From: Nocardia colli | GTDB lineage: Bacteria > Actinomycetota > Actinomycetes > Mycobacteriales > Mycobacteriaceae | Reading direction: 5' to 3' | Length of the DNA: 64,000 bases | Assembly (NCBI RefSeq): GCF_008704205.1 | Contig: NZ_VXLC01000033.1 | Span: 61,943-125,942 of the forward strand | Shown: in pieces, positions 26,227 through 34,457 of the stretch | Layout of the letters: every line of letters starts with the position of its first letter | Numbering within the stretch: the stretch's first letter is position 1 | Program-made: the position numbers and the translations under genes | Notes under the pieces: generated by a model | Database searches by the model: none | Told to the model about the DNA's origin: nothing | What the model saw: only the letters and a program-made list of their open reading frames with translations

Positions 26227-26470
26227 GCCAGCAAATCCATAAGCGGCTAGGCAATTCCTGCGCGGCGGGTCCGGCTGGGGGTGATAGGTGTGCGTCGATT
26301 GGTGTGTTCGGGTGACTTGTTCGCCCTCGCGCCGGCGTCGCGGCCGGTGCTACGTATGCGCTCGGCTTATCGGCGCGCTACTAGGTGGGTGGGTGCGGCG
26401 TGGGGCTTGGTCTGCTGCGGTGTCCGTTCAGGGGCGAAGCGAACCGACGGGTCAATGCTGCGCGGAGACG

Positions 26471-26497
26471 ATCGGAGTCGGAGTGCTCGACTCCGAT
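26471..26497. terminator. hairpin terminator
   Basis: ATCGGAGTCG (26471-26480) and CGACTCCGAT (26488-26497) pair perfectly around a 7-base loop, between convergent genes and 58 bases past the monooxygenase stop. Confidence 0.65.
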
Positions 26498-26555
26498 TGG
26501 AGGCCCGTGCCATGTATCTGACCGGCTTGGGCGGCTGCGCCGCGGCGGGATTGCG

Positions 26556-28115
26556 CTATCCGTTGGCGGGGATGGGCATTGGTGTGCCGAACCAGTGGGT
26601 CAGTGCCGCGCGCAAGCGGTCTGGGGTGGACTGGTCGGCGTCGTCGGCGGCCCAGGCCACGTAGCCGTCCGGTCTGATCAGTAGTGCTGTGGCGGGTGCG
26701 TCGGGGCTGGTTGCGGCGACGATGTCTACTCGGTCGCGCCACGGGTTCGTGACATCGGTGAAGCTCGGGGTGTCCGCGAGCGTGAGCAAGACAGGTCGTG
26801 CCTTGCGCAGGAGGTCGGCGACTCGTTTTGTGCCATCGGGGGTTTCGAGGGTTAGGTCGGGGACCATTCGGCCTGCGAGTGGGTGGGGGTCTCCGGTCTC
26901 GTAGCGAGTGTCGGAACCTGACATCAATCGGGCGATGTATTCGGTGTTCTCCGGCCGCTCCAGTAGTTCGCCGAGCAGGGTGCGCATGGCGGTGACCTCG
27001 GGGCCGGGCGCGAAGAGGGCGGTTTGGGCGAGGGAGCTCATCATCACGCGAACTCCGACCGGGTGTCGCTCGGAATGGTAGGTGTCCAGCAAACCTGCTG
27101 GTGCCCAACCGTTTATCTCCGCGGCGAGCTTCCAGCCCAGGTTGGCCGCGTCTTGCAGGCCGAGGTTGAGGCCGGGTCCGCCCATTCCGGAATGCACGTG
27201 CGCGGCGTCGCCGAGGAGGAACACATTGCCCTTCCGGTACCGCTCGGCCTGCCGGGTGTTCTGATTCGCGATGCGGCGCAACGCATGTGGGCCCGGCCCG
27301 CGGGGCGCTTCCAGCGGCAGGTCGACGCCGAGCACCCGACGCACGCTGTCGCGCAGTTCCTCGATGGTCATCGGGGTGCCCTCCGGCACCGGTTCCACGC
27401 CGAACTCCATGCTCGCGATGAGCGGCCGACCCGGCTCCAGCTCCGCGAAGACGAACCCGCCGCGTTCTAGTCGGTTGTGCCCGAAGGGAAGTCGGCCGAA
27501 GCCGGGAACTTCGATGCCGCCGTCGCTGGTCCGCAACTCGTCCGGCAGCCAGACATGCCCTATCCGCCCGATGTCGCCGGCCGACGTGTGGCCGGGGAAG
27601 TCGATGCCGACCTGTTTGCGGACGAAACTCTTACCGCCGTCGGCACCGATCAGATATCGGGCCCCGAAGCGATAGTCGCCGTCGGGCCCGGTCACGTCGA
27701 TATCGACGCCATCGTCGAGCTGGGTCAGGCCACTGAGCCGGTGCCCCCATCTGATGTCCACGCCCAGCCCGGCTGCCCACTTCTCCAGCAGCCGAACGAG
27801 TTTCGGCTGCGGAATACCGAGCAAGGTCATCGGATTGTCGGCCAGCTCGGCGAACGACAGCGGCAACCCGCTGAAGAAGTAGGCGGGCAGCGGCTGCGGC
27901 GCACCGGGCGCCCCGCCGAACTCGTGGTAGAGCCCACGCATGTCCAGCAGTCGAATCACCTGCCCGACAAGGCCGTTCGCCTTCGGCTCAGCGCTGGGCG
28001 CGGATAGCTCGTCGAGCACGACGGCGTGCACGCCGGCCAGTGCGAGTTCGCCGGCGAGCATCAGACCGTTCGGTCCGGCGCCGGAAATGACTACGTCGAC
28101 AGAGTTTTCGGGCAT
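26556..28115 (-). CDS. FAD-dependent aromatic monooxygenase
   Basis: The 519-residue flavoprotein belongs to the PHBH-type class A monooxygenases: Rossmann GAGPNGLMLAGELA (about 11-24), the DG fingerprint IGADGGKS (near 160), the FAD-binding GDAAHVHSGMGGPGLN (near 298) and a thioredoxin-like C-terminal domain (about 400-519). It resembles rifampicin, tetracycline and anthracycline hydroxylases and pentachlorophenol monooxygenases; the substrate is not predictable. AAGAGGTG lies 9 bases before ATG 28115. The TetR gene directly upstream on the same strand suggests drug- or aromatic-induced expression. Confidence 0.88.
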   Translation of the reverse strand: MPENSVDVVISGAGPNGLMLAGELALAGVHAVVLDELSAPSAEPKANGLVGQVIRLLDMRGLYHEFGGAPGAPQPLPAYFFSGLPLSFAELADNPMTLLGIPQPKLVRLLEKWAAGLGVDIRWGHRLSGLTQLDDGVDIDVTGPDGDYRFGARYLIGADGGKSFVRKQVGIDFPGHTSAGDIGRIGHVWLPDELRTSDGGIEVPGFGRLPFGHNRLERGGFVFAELEPGRPLIASMEFGVEPVPEGTPMTIEELRDSVRRVLGVDLPLEAPRGPGPHALRRIANQNTRQAERYRKGNVFLLGDAAHVHSGMGGPGLNLGLQDAANLGWKLAAEINGWAPAGLLDTYHSERHPVGVRVMMSSLAQTALFAPGPEVTAMRTLLGELLERPENTEYIARLMSGSDTRYETGDPHPLAGRMVPDLTLETPDGTKRVADLLRKARPVLLTLADTPSFTDVTNPWRDRVDIVAATSPDAPATALLIRPDGYVAWAADDADQSTPDRLRAALTHWFGTPMPIPANG

Positions 28116-28171
28116 GGCGAATACACCTCTTGTTCGATGGTGGGTTTCAGTGCCGTGTGAGCGCTGTCAGG

Positions 28172-28786
28172 TCAGCGCGGAGGTTCGGGTAGTCCGGCGG
28201 CCACGTCGGCGAGGGCCTGACGCAACAGCGTGGTGATGTGGACCGGCGGGTCGGCATTGGCGTAGGCGACCATGGCCGCCTCGGCGATGGTGGCAACGGT
28301 GCCGGCGACCAGGCGCGGATAGATGTCGCGTAGCGGGTCGGTGCCGGTGCGTTCGGCGATCAGCTCGAGCCAATCGTCGGAGATCTCCTTGAACAAGGCG
28401 TGCCGCAGCTCCGGCACGTTGAACAGCTTCCGGATCTCGGCCAGTTGCGCCGGACTGGGCAGGGTGAACTGGACGCCGTCGGCCTCGAGCGGCTCGAGCA
28501 TCGCGGCGGTGATCGCGGTCCAGAGCGGTTCGTCCGCCGGACGCTCCCGCAATATCGCGAGGCTGCGCCGGACGCGCACCGACTGCCGATAGACGATCGC
28601 GTCGTGCTTACCGGTGAAGTAGTTGTTGAACGTGCGCACCGATACCCCGGCCCGCGTCGCGATGTCCTCGCGGGTGACGTGCTCCAGTCCTCGCTCGAAA
28701 GCCAGTTCCAGCGCGGCGGTAGACAACGCCATCCGGGTGTCGAGCTTCTTGCGTTCGCGCAGACCGAGCACTTCGTCTTCCGGCAT
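28172..28786 (-). CDS. TetR-family regulator
   Basis: The 204-residue TetR repressor has an N-terminal HTH (about 25-60, EDIATRAGVSVRTFNNYF) and an alpha-helical ligand domain. It lies 56 bases upstream of the FAD monooxygenase on the same strand and is probably co-transcribed with and controls it. ATG 28786 begins MPEDEVLGLRERKK. The intergenic region upstream holds inverted repeats that could be its operator (TGCCC/GGGCA at 28810-28822 and TTTCC/GGAAA at 28826-28840). Confidence 0.9.
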   Translation of the reverse strand: MPEDEVLGLRERKKLDTRMALSTAALELAFERGLEHVTREDIATRAGVSVRTFNNYFTGKHDAIVYRQSVRVRRSLAILRERPADEPLWTAITAAMLEPLEADGVQFTLPSPAQLAEIRKLFNVPELRHALFKEISDDWLELIAERTGTDPLRDIYPRLVAGTVATIAEAAMVAYANADPPVHITTLLRQALADVAAGLPEPPR

Positions 28787-28809
28787 GACGACAGCCTACC
28801 GAAAAAACA

Positions 28810-28840
28810 TGCCCGGTGGGCAAAATTTCCTATCGGGAAA
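28810..28840. promoter_or_regulatory. candidate TetR operator
   Basis: Two short inverted repeats lie 24-54 bases before the TetR start: TGCCC-ggt-GGGCA (28810-28822) and TTTCC-N5-GGAAA (28826-28840). The second is in AT-rich sequence likely to include the promoter. The assignment is inferred from position. Confidence 0.4.
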
Positions 28841-28847
28841 AAAATTA

Positions 28848-28887
28848 ACGGCAGCGCGGCCCGGCGGAGACCGGTCAGCGCTGCCGT
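28848..28887. terminator. hairpin terminator after DUF1844 gene
   Basis: ACGGCAGCGC (28848-28857) pairs perfectly with GCGCTGCCGT (28878-28887), 17 bases beyond the stop of the minus-strand DUF1844 gene. Confidence 0.65.
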
Positions 28888-28903
28888 GCGGCGATGCGAA
28901 GGA

Positions 28904-29245
28904 TCAGTAAACCGGCCCGGTGTACTTCTCGCCCGGCCCCTTACCCGGCTCATCCGGATGCGCCGACGCCTCCCGGAACGCGCGCTGCAACGACTGCAAC
29001 CCCTCACGAATCGGCCCGGCATGCGGCCCGAGATACTCAATCGACGCGGTGACCAGCCCGGCCAGCGCGGTGATCACCCGGCGCGCCTCGTCCAGATCGC
29101 GCCGCGTGCTGGTCTCCGGATCCTCGTCCGCGAGCCCGAGCTTCTCCGCGGCCGAACTCATCAGCATCACCGCGGCCCGGCTGATCACCTCGACCGCGGG
29201 GATGTCGGCCAGTTCGCGCACGGAGTTGTCGAGCTCTTCTGTCAT
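28904..29245 (-). CDS. DUF1844 domain protein
   Basis: The 113-residue protein matches the DUF1844 type (IPAVEVISRAAVMLMSSAAEKLG, then DLDEARRVITALAGLV), helical and probably cytosolic, function unknown. Genes of this family commonly sit next to infC in actinobacteria, as here, but divergently. On the minus strand TAGCCT (29258-29253) is followed after 7 bases by ATG 29245, so a leaderless start there is preferred over ATG 29251. Confidence 0.8.
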   Translation of the reverse strand: MTEELDNSVRELADIPAVEVISRAAVMLMSSAAEKLGLADEDPETSTRRDLDEARRVITALAGLVTASIEYLGPHAGPIREGLQSLQRAFREASAHPDEPGKGPGEKYTGPVY

Positions 29246-29465
29246 GCTCATCAGGCTAGCGACGCGACCTGCGCCCCCGGGAATCGGCCGAGCTCGACGC
29301 GCGGGCACCGGGCCGATTCGGCGATAGCCGAACGCAATGTTAGACTTTCCGCTGACGACCGCCCCTGGTTGTGTCTTCTTCCAAGATTTCGAGCCTGGGG
29401 CCGATAAGTGGAGCCCGACTCCCACCGTTGCCGACGAGCGATCGTCAGGTCAAACGGTCCGGTCA

Positions 29466-29598
29466 CCCGCCTTCTCGAAGGCGGGTTTCTTGTGCGTGGT
29501 TCTCTCGCGAGAACCACGCACGAGGTCGCACGCGAGGTTTTGGCGTGCGCTGACCGGTCGACTCGGGCCCCGCAGCGGAATACCGCTCCGGGGCTTTT
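29466..29598 (+). promoter_or_regulatory. infC leader with three hairpins, candidate attenuator
   Basis: Three strong hairpins lie in the infC leader. First, CCCGCCTT-CTCG-AAGGCGGG (29466-29485) followed by TTTCTT looks like an intrinsic terminator. Second, GTGCGTGGTTCTC/GAGAACCACGCAC (29492-29504 and 29509-29521) is a perfect 13-bp stem. Third, GCCCCG-c-AGCGG pairs with CCGCT-c-CGGGGC (29567-29594), followed by TTTT (29595-29598). This arrangement upstream of infC-rpmI-rplT suggests attenuation or autoregulation by IF-3 or L20. Function is inferred from layout. Confidence 0.6.
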
Positions 29599-29666
29599 GT
29601 GTTGAAAAGGGGTTGCAGTTATTGCGCGCGGTCGTCCTGACGACACCGCTTGACCTAGGAGGCCCC

Positions 29667-30326
<660 letters not shown>

Positions 30327-30384
30327 TACCGATAAGAGCCGGCGGTCCGCAAGGGCCGCCGGGACGAGACAGATAGAGGAATCC

Positions 30385-30579
30385 ATGCCGAAGATGAAGA
30401 GCCACAGCGGCGCCTCGAAGCGATTCAAGGTGTCGGGCCGAGGCAAGCTGCTTCGCCAGCAGGCGAACCGTCGCCACCTGCTCGAGCACAAGTCGACCCG
30501 CCGGACTCGTCGTCTGGATGGCACGGAGGCCGTCGCGTCCGTCGACGTCCCGCGCGTGAAGAGGCTGCTCGGTCTCTGA
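30385..30579 (+). CDS. rpmI: 50S ribosomal protein bL35
   Basis: The 64-residue basic protein starts MPKMKSHSGASKRFKVSG and ends VPRVKRLLGL, a complete bL35 of normal length. It lies 58 bases after infC in the conserved infC-rpmI-rplT operon. Confidence 0.97.
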   Translation: MPKMKSHSGASKRFKVSGRGKLLRQQANRRHLLEHKSTRRTRRLDGTEAVASVDVPRVKRLLGL

Positions 30580-30712
30580 GAGACCAGCAGCGATTGCTTG
30601 CCGGTCGCTCGAAAGAGCCCGTGAGCAACCCGCGTTCCGGATTCCGGACGCCGACCCACTGACCAACCTCCGGGTGCCGCATGCGCCCCCTAGATCGACA
30701 AAGGACTGACCC

Positions 30713-31093
30713 ATGGCACGCGTCAAAAGGGCCGTCAACGCTCAGAAGAAGCGTCGTTCCATCCTCGAGGCCTCCAAGGGCTACCGCGGCCAGCGCTCGC
30801 GCCTGTACCGCAAGGCCAAGGAACAGCAGCTGCACTCGCTCACCTACGCCTACCGGGACCGCCGGGCGCGCAAGGGTGACTTCCGCAAGCTCTGGATCGC
30901 CCGCATCAACGCCGCGGCGCGCCTGAACGACATCACCTACAACCGCTTCATCCAGGGCCTCAAGGCCGCGGGTGTCGAGGTGGACCGCAAGATCCTCGCC
31001 GAGCTCGCCGTGTCCGACGCCGAGGCGTTCGCCGGTCTCGTCGCGATCGCCAAGGCCGCCCTGCCCCAGGACGTCAACGCGCCTGCCGCGTAA
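30713..31093 (+). CDS. rplT: 50S ribosomal protein bL20
   Basis: The 126-residue basic protein has the bL20 signatures MARVKRAVNAQKKRR, GYRGQRSRLYRKAKEQ and FIQGLKAAGVEVDRK. It is essential for early 50S assembly, and in many bacteria L20 represses its own operon. It ends 8 bases before tsnR. Confidence 0.97.
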   Translation: MARVKRAVNAQKKRRSILEASKGYRGQRSRLYRKAKEQQLHSLTYAYRDRRARKGDFRKLWIARINAAARLNDITYNRFIQGLKAAGVEVDRKILAELAVSDAEAFAGLVAIAKAALPQDVNAPAA

Positions 31094-31101
31094 GTCACCG
31101 G

Positions 31102-31929
31102 GTGACAAGCGAATATCTTTCGGAACGACCCGCGGAAGCGCTCTCGGAGCGCAATCCGCGGGTCGTTTCCGCTGTCAAGCTGCAACGCTCTGCGCAGCGG
31201 CGTAAAGCCGGGCAATTCCTTGCCGAAGGCGCGAATTCCGTTGCGGCCGCACTGGATACGGGACGGGTCCAGGAGCTGTTCTACTCCGCCGGGGCCGCCG
31301 CTCGTGAGCACGAGCTGGTGTCGAGCGCCGCGGGCATGGGTGTGCGGACCACCCTGGTCAGCGACCGTGCGGCGCAACAGCTCGGTGAAACCGTCACCGC
31401 GCCAGGACTTGTCGCGGTGTGCGCGCTGATCGACGTGCCGTTGGCCGACGTCCTCGCGACGCAGCCGCGGATGCTCGCCGTGCCCGTCGAGATGGCCGAA
31501 CCCGGCAATGCCGGAACCCTCATCCGGGTCGCCGATTCCGTCGGCGCCGACGGGGTGGTACTGGCCGGTGACTCGGTCGACCCGCACAACGGAAAGTGCG
31601 TGCGCGCCAGCGCCGGCAGCCTGTTCCACGTCCCGATCGCCCGGCATCGCGACGTCGGCGAAACGCTGGATTCCCTTGCCGCGGCAGGCATCACGATCCT
31701 GGCCACCGCCGCGAACGGCGAGGTCGACCTGGACGACGCCGACGACCTGTTCACTGAACCGGTCGCCTGGCTGTTCGGCAACGAGGCGCACGGACTCGAC
31801 CCCGCCGTAACCCACCGCGCCGACCACCGCATCCGCATCCCCATCCGCGGCCGCGCCGAAAGCCTCAACCTCGCCACCGCAGCCGCCATCTGCCTGTACG
31901 CGAATTCCCGCATCCGCTACGCGAAGTAA
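31102..31929 (+). CDS. tsnR: SpoU-type RNA 2'-O-methyltransferase
   Basis: The 275-residue SPOUT methyltransferase has an N-terminal substrate-binding domain (residues about 15-95) and the SpoU domain with motif 1 AEPGNAGTLIRVADSVGADG, motif 2 WLFGNEAHGL and motif 3 IRGRAESLNLATAAAI. It is equivalent in position and type to Rv1644 (tsnR) and probably methylates 23S rRNA using S-adenosylmethionine. GTG 31102 lies 8 bases after the rplT stop, so it is operonic. A 74-bp palindromic element follows the stop. Confidence 0.9.
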   Translation: MTSEYLSERPAEALSERNPRVVSAVKLQRSAQRRKAGQFLAEGANSVAAALDTGRVQELFYSAGAAAREHELVSSAAGMGVRTTLVSDRAAQQLGETVTAPGLVAVCALIDVPLADVLATQPRMLAVPVEMAEPGNAGTLIRVADSVGADGVVLAGDSVDPHNGKCVRASAGSLFHVPIARHRDVGETLDSLAAAGITILATAANGEVDLDDADDLFTEPVAWLFGNEAHGLDPAVTHRADHRIRIPIRGRAESLNLATAAAICLYANSRIRYAK

Positions 31930-31932
31930 CCC

Positions 31933-32006
31933 CCCGCACCACTTCTGATTCCCCGCACCACGACTCGCCGCGCTGACACGCGTGCGTGTGTCAGAAGTGG
32001 TGCGGG
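31933..32006 (-). repeat. 74-bp palindromic intergenic element, copy 2
   Basis: Perfect 16-bp arms CCCGCACCACTTCTGA (31933-31948) and TCAGAAGTGGTGCGGG (31991-32006) enclose a core (31961-31986) that is 25/26 identical to copy 1 in reverse complement. Total length and core offset are identical to copy 1. It fills nearly the whole gap between tsnR and the convergent TetR gene and probably terminates both. Confidence 0.85.
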
Positions 32007-32012
32007 TGTGGC

Positions 32013-32591
32013 TTAGTCGCGGAGTTGGGTGCAGTCGTTCAGCATCTCGACTGCCCAGGGGGTTGTTACGGCGTCGGGGCCTGCGACCTGGATTGCGCTC
32101 AGGACGGTGAGCAGCATGCCGGTGGCCATGAACTCGCGGGTCTCGTGGATCTCGGCGCCGGTGAGGTCGCGGACCAGCTGGTAGATCTTGCCGAAGCGGG
32201 CGCGGACCTCGTCGCCGATCGCAGCGTCCCCGCTGGCCGCGAAGCCGTGCAGGAACAGTTGCAGCATTTCCTTGTCGGCCAGGAAAATGCCGAAGCCGTG
32301 GCCGAGGGCGTGTAGCGCCTCCTCCGGCGTCGCGTCGGAGGCCGCCTCCGCGCGGGCCTCCCGGAACACCTCTTCGATCCGATCGCACACCCGATGCAGC
32401 GCGCTGACGAACAGGTGCTGCTTGGTGCCGAACAGCCGGATCACGTACGGCTGGGAAACCCCTGCGCGCCTGGCGATTTCGTCGGTGCGAGTGGCCGCGT
32501 AGCCGGATTCGGCGAAGGCGGAGACGGCCGCTTGCAACACCTGCTCGCCACGCTCGGAGGCGGTCATCCGGACTCTGGTCGGACTCGACAT
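32013..32591 (-). CDS. TetR-family regulator
   Basis: The 192-residue TetR protein has an N-terminal HTH (about 30-65, TDEIARRAGVSQPYVIRLFG) followed by a helical ligand-binding domain. ATG 32591 has GGAG upstream. It is divergent from an MFS drug efflux gene with a repeated operator-like sequence between them, so it is the likely repressor of that pump. Confidence 0.9.
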   Translation of the reverse strand: MSSPTRVRMTASERGEQVLQAAVSAFAESGYAATRTDEIARRAGVSQPYVIRLFGTKQHLFVSALHRVCDRIEEVFREARAEAASDATPEEALHALGHGFGIFLADKEMLQLFLHGFAASGDAAIGDEVRARFGKIYQLVRDLTGAEIHETREFMATGMLLTVLSAIQVAGPDAVTTPWAVEMLNDCTQLRD

Positions 32592-32626
32592 CGTGCTCCA
32601 TTCCGTTCGCCCCGCCCCCTGCGGTA

Positions 32627-32678
32627 TTGACATGTTATCAGTCGATGCATACTCTTCGGTCATTAGTTATCAGTCGAT
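32627..32678 (+). promoter_or_regulatory. MFS-pump promoter with repeated operator
   Basis: TTGACA (32627-32632), a 17-base spacer and TACTCT (32650-32655) form a near-consensus sigma-A promoter for the efflux gene. The direct repeat GTTATCAGTCGAT occurs at 32634-32646 (inside the spacer) and 32666-32678, 32 bases apart, and the second lies in an imperfect palindrome starting TAGTT and ending AACTA. These are good candidates for TetR binding sites. Confidence 0.7.
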
Positions 32679-32696
32679 TACAACTAAGGGCCGGTC

Positions 32697-34124
32697 ATGA
32701 CCGAAACTCTCGAACCCGCCGTCTCGCCGGCGACCGTCGAGCCCGCCACACCCATGAGCGGCCGCGCGGTCGCGGCCGTACTCGCGGCCGTCGGCATCCC
32801 GATGTTCATGGTCACGCTGGACAACCTCGTGGTGACCAACGCGCTGCCGGTGATCCGCACCGAACTCGGCGCCTCGCTGTCGGACCTGCAGTGGTTCATC
32901 AACGCCTACACGCTGTCGTTCGCCTCGCTGCTGCTTACTGTCTCGGCGATCGGTGACCGGCTCGGCCGCCGCCGGATCTTCCTGGCCGGCATCGCGCTGT
33001 TCACGGTCGCGTCGGCGGCGTGCGCGCTGGCCACCGAGCCGTGGATGCTGATCGCGGCCAGGGTGGTGCAGGGCTTCGGCGGCGCCGCGGTGATGCCGCT
33101 GTCGCTGACCCTGCTGTCGGCGGCCGTGCCGGAGCGGATGCGCAGCGCCGCCATCGGAATCTGGGGCGGCATCGCCGGACTCGGCGTCGCGGTCGGGCCG
33201 CTGGTCGGCGGCGCGGTGGTGGACGGGTTGAGCTGGCAGTGGATCTTCTGGCTGAACGTCCCCATCGGCCTGGCCGTCGTCCCGTTCGCGGCCCGGGCGC
33301 TGCGCGAGTCGTACGGCGGCACCAGGCGGCTCGACCTGATCGGCCTCGTACTGTCGGCGAGCGGTGTGCTCGCGGTGGTGTGGGGCGTGATCCACGGCGC
33401 CGACGACGGCTGGACCTCATTCACGGTGCTCGGCAGCCTGATCGGCGGCGCCGTGCTGCTGGCCGGGTTGATCGCGTGGGAGCTGCGGACACCCGATCCG
33501 ATGCTGCCGCTGCGCCTGTTCCGCTCCCGGGCCTATCGGATCAGCAACGCGACGAGCTTCACCTTCGCCATGGGCGTCTTCGGGTCGATCTTCTTGCTGG
33601 CGCAGTACTTCCAGGTGGTGCAGGGCTACAGCCCGCTGGAATCGGGCATCCGGACCATGCCGTGGACGTTGGTGCCGATGGTGGTCGCCCCGATCTCGGG
33701 CCTGCTCGTCGACCGGATCGGCGCGCGCACGCTGCTGGCGTCCGGTCAGCTGCTGCTGGCGGTCGCGCTCGGCTGGATGGCGGCGATCACCACCGTCGAC
33801 ATCGGCTACGGCGCCTTCGTCGGACCGTTCCTGCTCGCCGGCATCGGCATGGGGCTCACCCTGCCGCCGAGCGCCTCGGTCGTCATGGCCAGCGCCGCCG
33901 AGGACGATCGGGCCATGGCCTCCGGCACGAACAGCACCCTGCGTGAAGTAGGCGTCGCGCTCGGCATCGCCGTCCTCGCGTCCGTATTCGCCTCGCACGG
34001 TTCATATCTCAGCCCGCAGGCCTACGTCGACGGCCTCGTCCCGGCCATCTGGGTCGGCGCAACCATAGTGGCGGTCGGCGCGGTCCTCTCCCTCCTGCTC
34101 CCCGCCAAGATCACCCAGGTCTGA
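32697..34124 (+). CDS. MFS drug efflux transporter (DHA2, 14 TM)
   Basis: The 475-residue membrane protein is of the EmrB/QacA type. It has motif C-like GGIAGLGVAVGPLVGG, the loop 2-3 motif GDRLGRRRIFLAG, a TM1 acidic segment VTLDNLVVTNALP and about 14 hydrophobic segments. It is predicted to be a proton-driven exporter of drugs or lipophilic compounds. ATG 32697 begins MTETLEP. A strong promoter overlapped by a repeated operator precedes it, and a divergent TetR regulator flanks it. Confidence 0.92.
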   Translation: MTETLEPAVSPATVEPATPMSGRAVAAVLAAVGIPMFMVTLDNLVVTNALPVIRTELGASLSDLQWFINAYTLSFASLLLTVSAIGDRLGRRRIFLAGIALFTVASAACALATEPWMLIAARVVQGFGGAAVMPLSLTLLSAAVPERMRSAAIGIWGGIAGLGVAVGPLVGGAVVDGLSWQWIFWLNVPIGLAVVPFAARALRESYGGTRRLDLIGLVLSASGVLAVVWGVIHGADDGWTSFTVLGSLIGGAVLLAGLIAWELRTPDPMLPLRLFRSRAYRISNATSFTFAMGVFGSIFLLAQYFQVVQGYSPLESGIRTMPWTLVPMVVAPISGLLVDRIGARTLLASGQLLLAVALGWMAAITTVDIGYGAFVGPFLLAGIGMGLTLPPSASVVMASAAEDDRAMASGTNSTLREVGVALGIAVLASVFASHGSYLSPQAYVDGLVPAIWVGATIVAVGAVLSLLLPAKITQV

Positions 34125-34140
34125 CCGGGAAGACCCCGAT

Positions 34141-34167
34141 GCCTGCCGCGCCAGGGGAGCGGCAGGC
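34141..34167 (+). terminator. hairpin after MFS gene
   Basis: GCCTGCCGC (34141-34149) pairs with GCGGCAGGC (34159-34167), 16 bases after the MFS stop. No T-run follows, so it is probably a weak or Rho-assisted terminator. Confidence 0.6.
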
Positions 34168-34457
34168 AAAGGTCTGCGGCGTTCGGCGACCGCGTCGTCA
34201 CGGACCGGCAGACCATCGACCGCGGCCGATCCGCGTAGCCAGGCCGAGGGGAGCCGGCTACGCGGATCGGTCGCAGTTCGTCGTCGGGGAACGGTCGCAA
34301 TGTCACCGCTGACATGCAGCGCAATCGGCTCGCCATCGCCGACCGGGGAATCCGGGTGAATCGGCGATGACGCATCCAATAGGATTCCACCAGCAGCAAT
34401 GTGGGTAGGGAATGAGCCGTACCCGCGAACCGATCCCCAGGGGAGAGTCGAACCATC
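34168..34457 (+). promoter_or_regulatory. pheST promoter and leader with 15-bp hairpin
   Basis: A perfect 15-bp stem CCGATCCGCGTAGCC (34226-34240)/GGCTACGCGGATCGG (34256-34270) is the main feature. A second stem CATCGCCGA/TCGGCGATG lies further on (about 34334-34370), then a TAGGAT -10-like box (about 34379) and the pheS start. No Phe-rich leader peptide and no T-box sequence was recognised, so the hairpins may simply terminate upstream transcription. Confidence 0.45.

Larger units (their letters stand above)
25955..26555. other. 600-bp intergenic region with degenerate repeats
   Basis: There is no convincing gene between the convergent hydrolase and monooxygenase. About 25970-26260 contains several degenerate copies of a GCCGCGCACGAATT-like unit (near 25983, 26011, 26092 and 26193), similar to those at 38061-38115. 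The right part holds a hairpin terminator. The frames here have atypical composition and are probably not translated. Confidence 0.6.

Noticed and set aside
26013..26315. 100-residue frame between hydrolase and monooxygenase
   Set aside because: It has Arg/Cys/Ala-biased composition, no ribosome-binding site and lies in the repeat island; probably not translated.
29337..29666. In-frame upstream starts for infC
   Set aside because: The open frame extends 330 bases upstream, but that stretch forms three terminator-like hairpins and has no IF-3 similarity; the AGGAGG before ATC decides the start.
34168..34457. T-box riboswitch before pheS
   Set aside because: No T-box core sequence or specifier stem was recognised; only simple hairpins are present.
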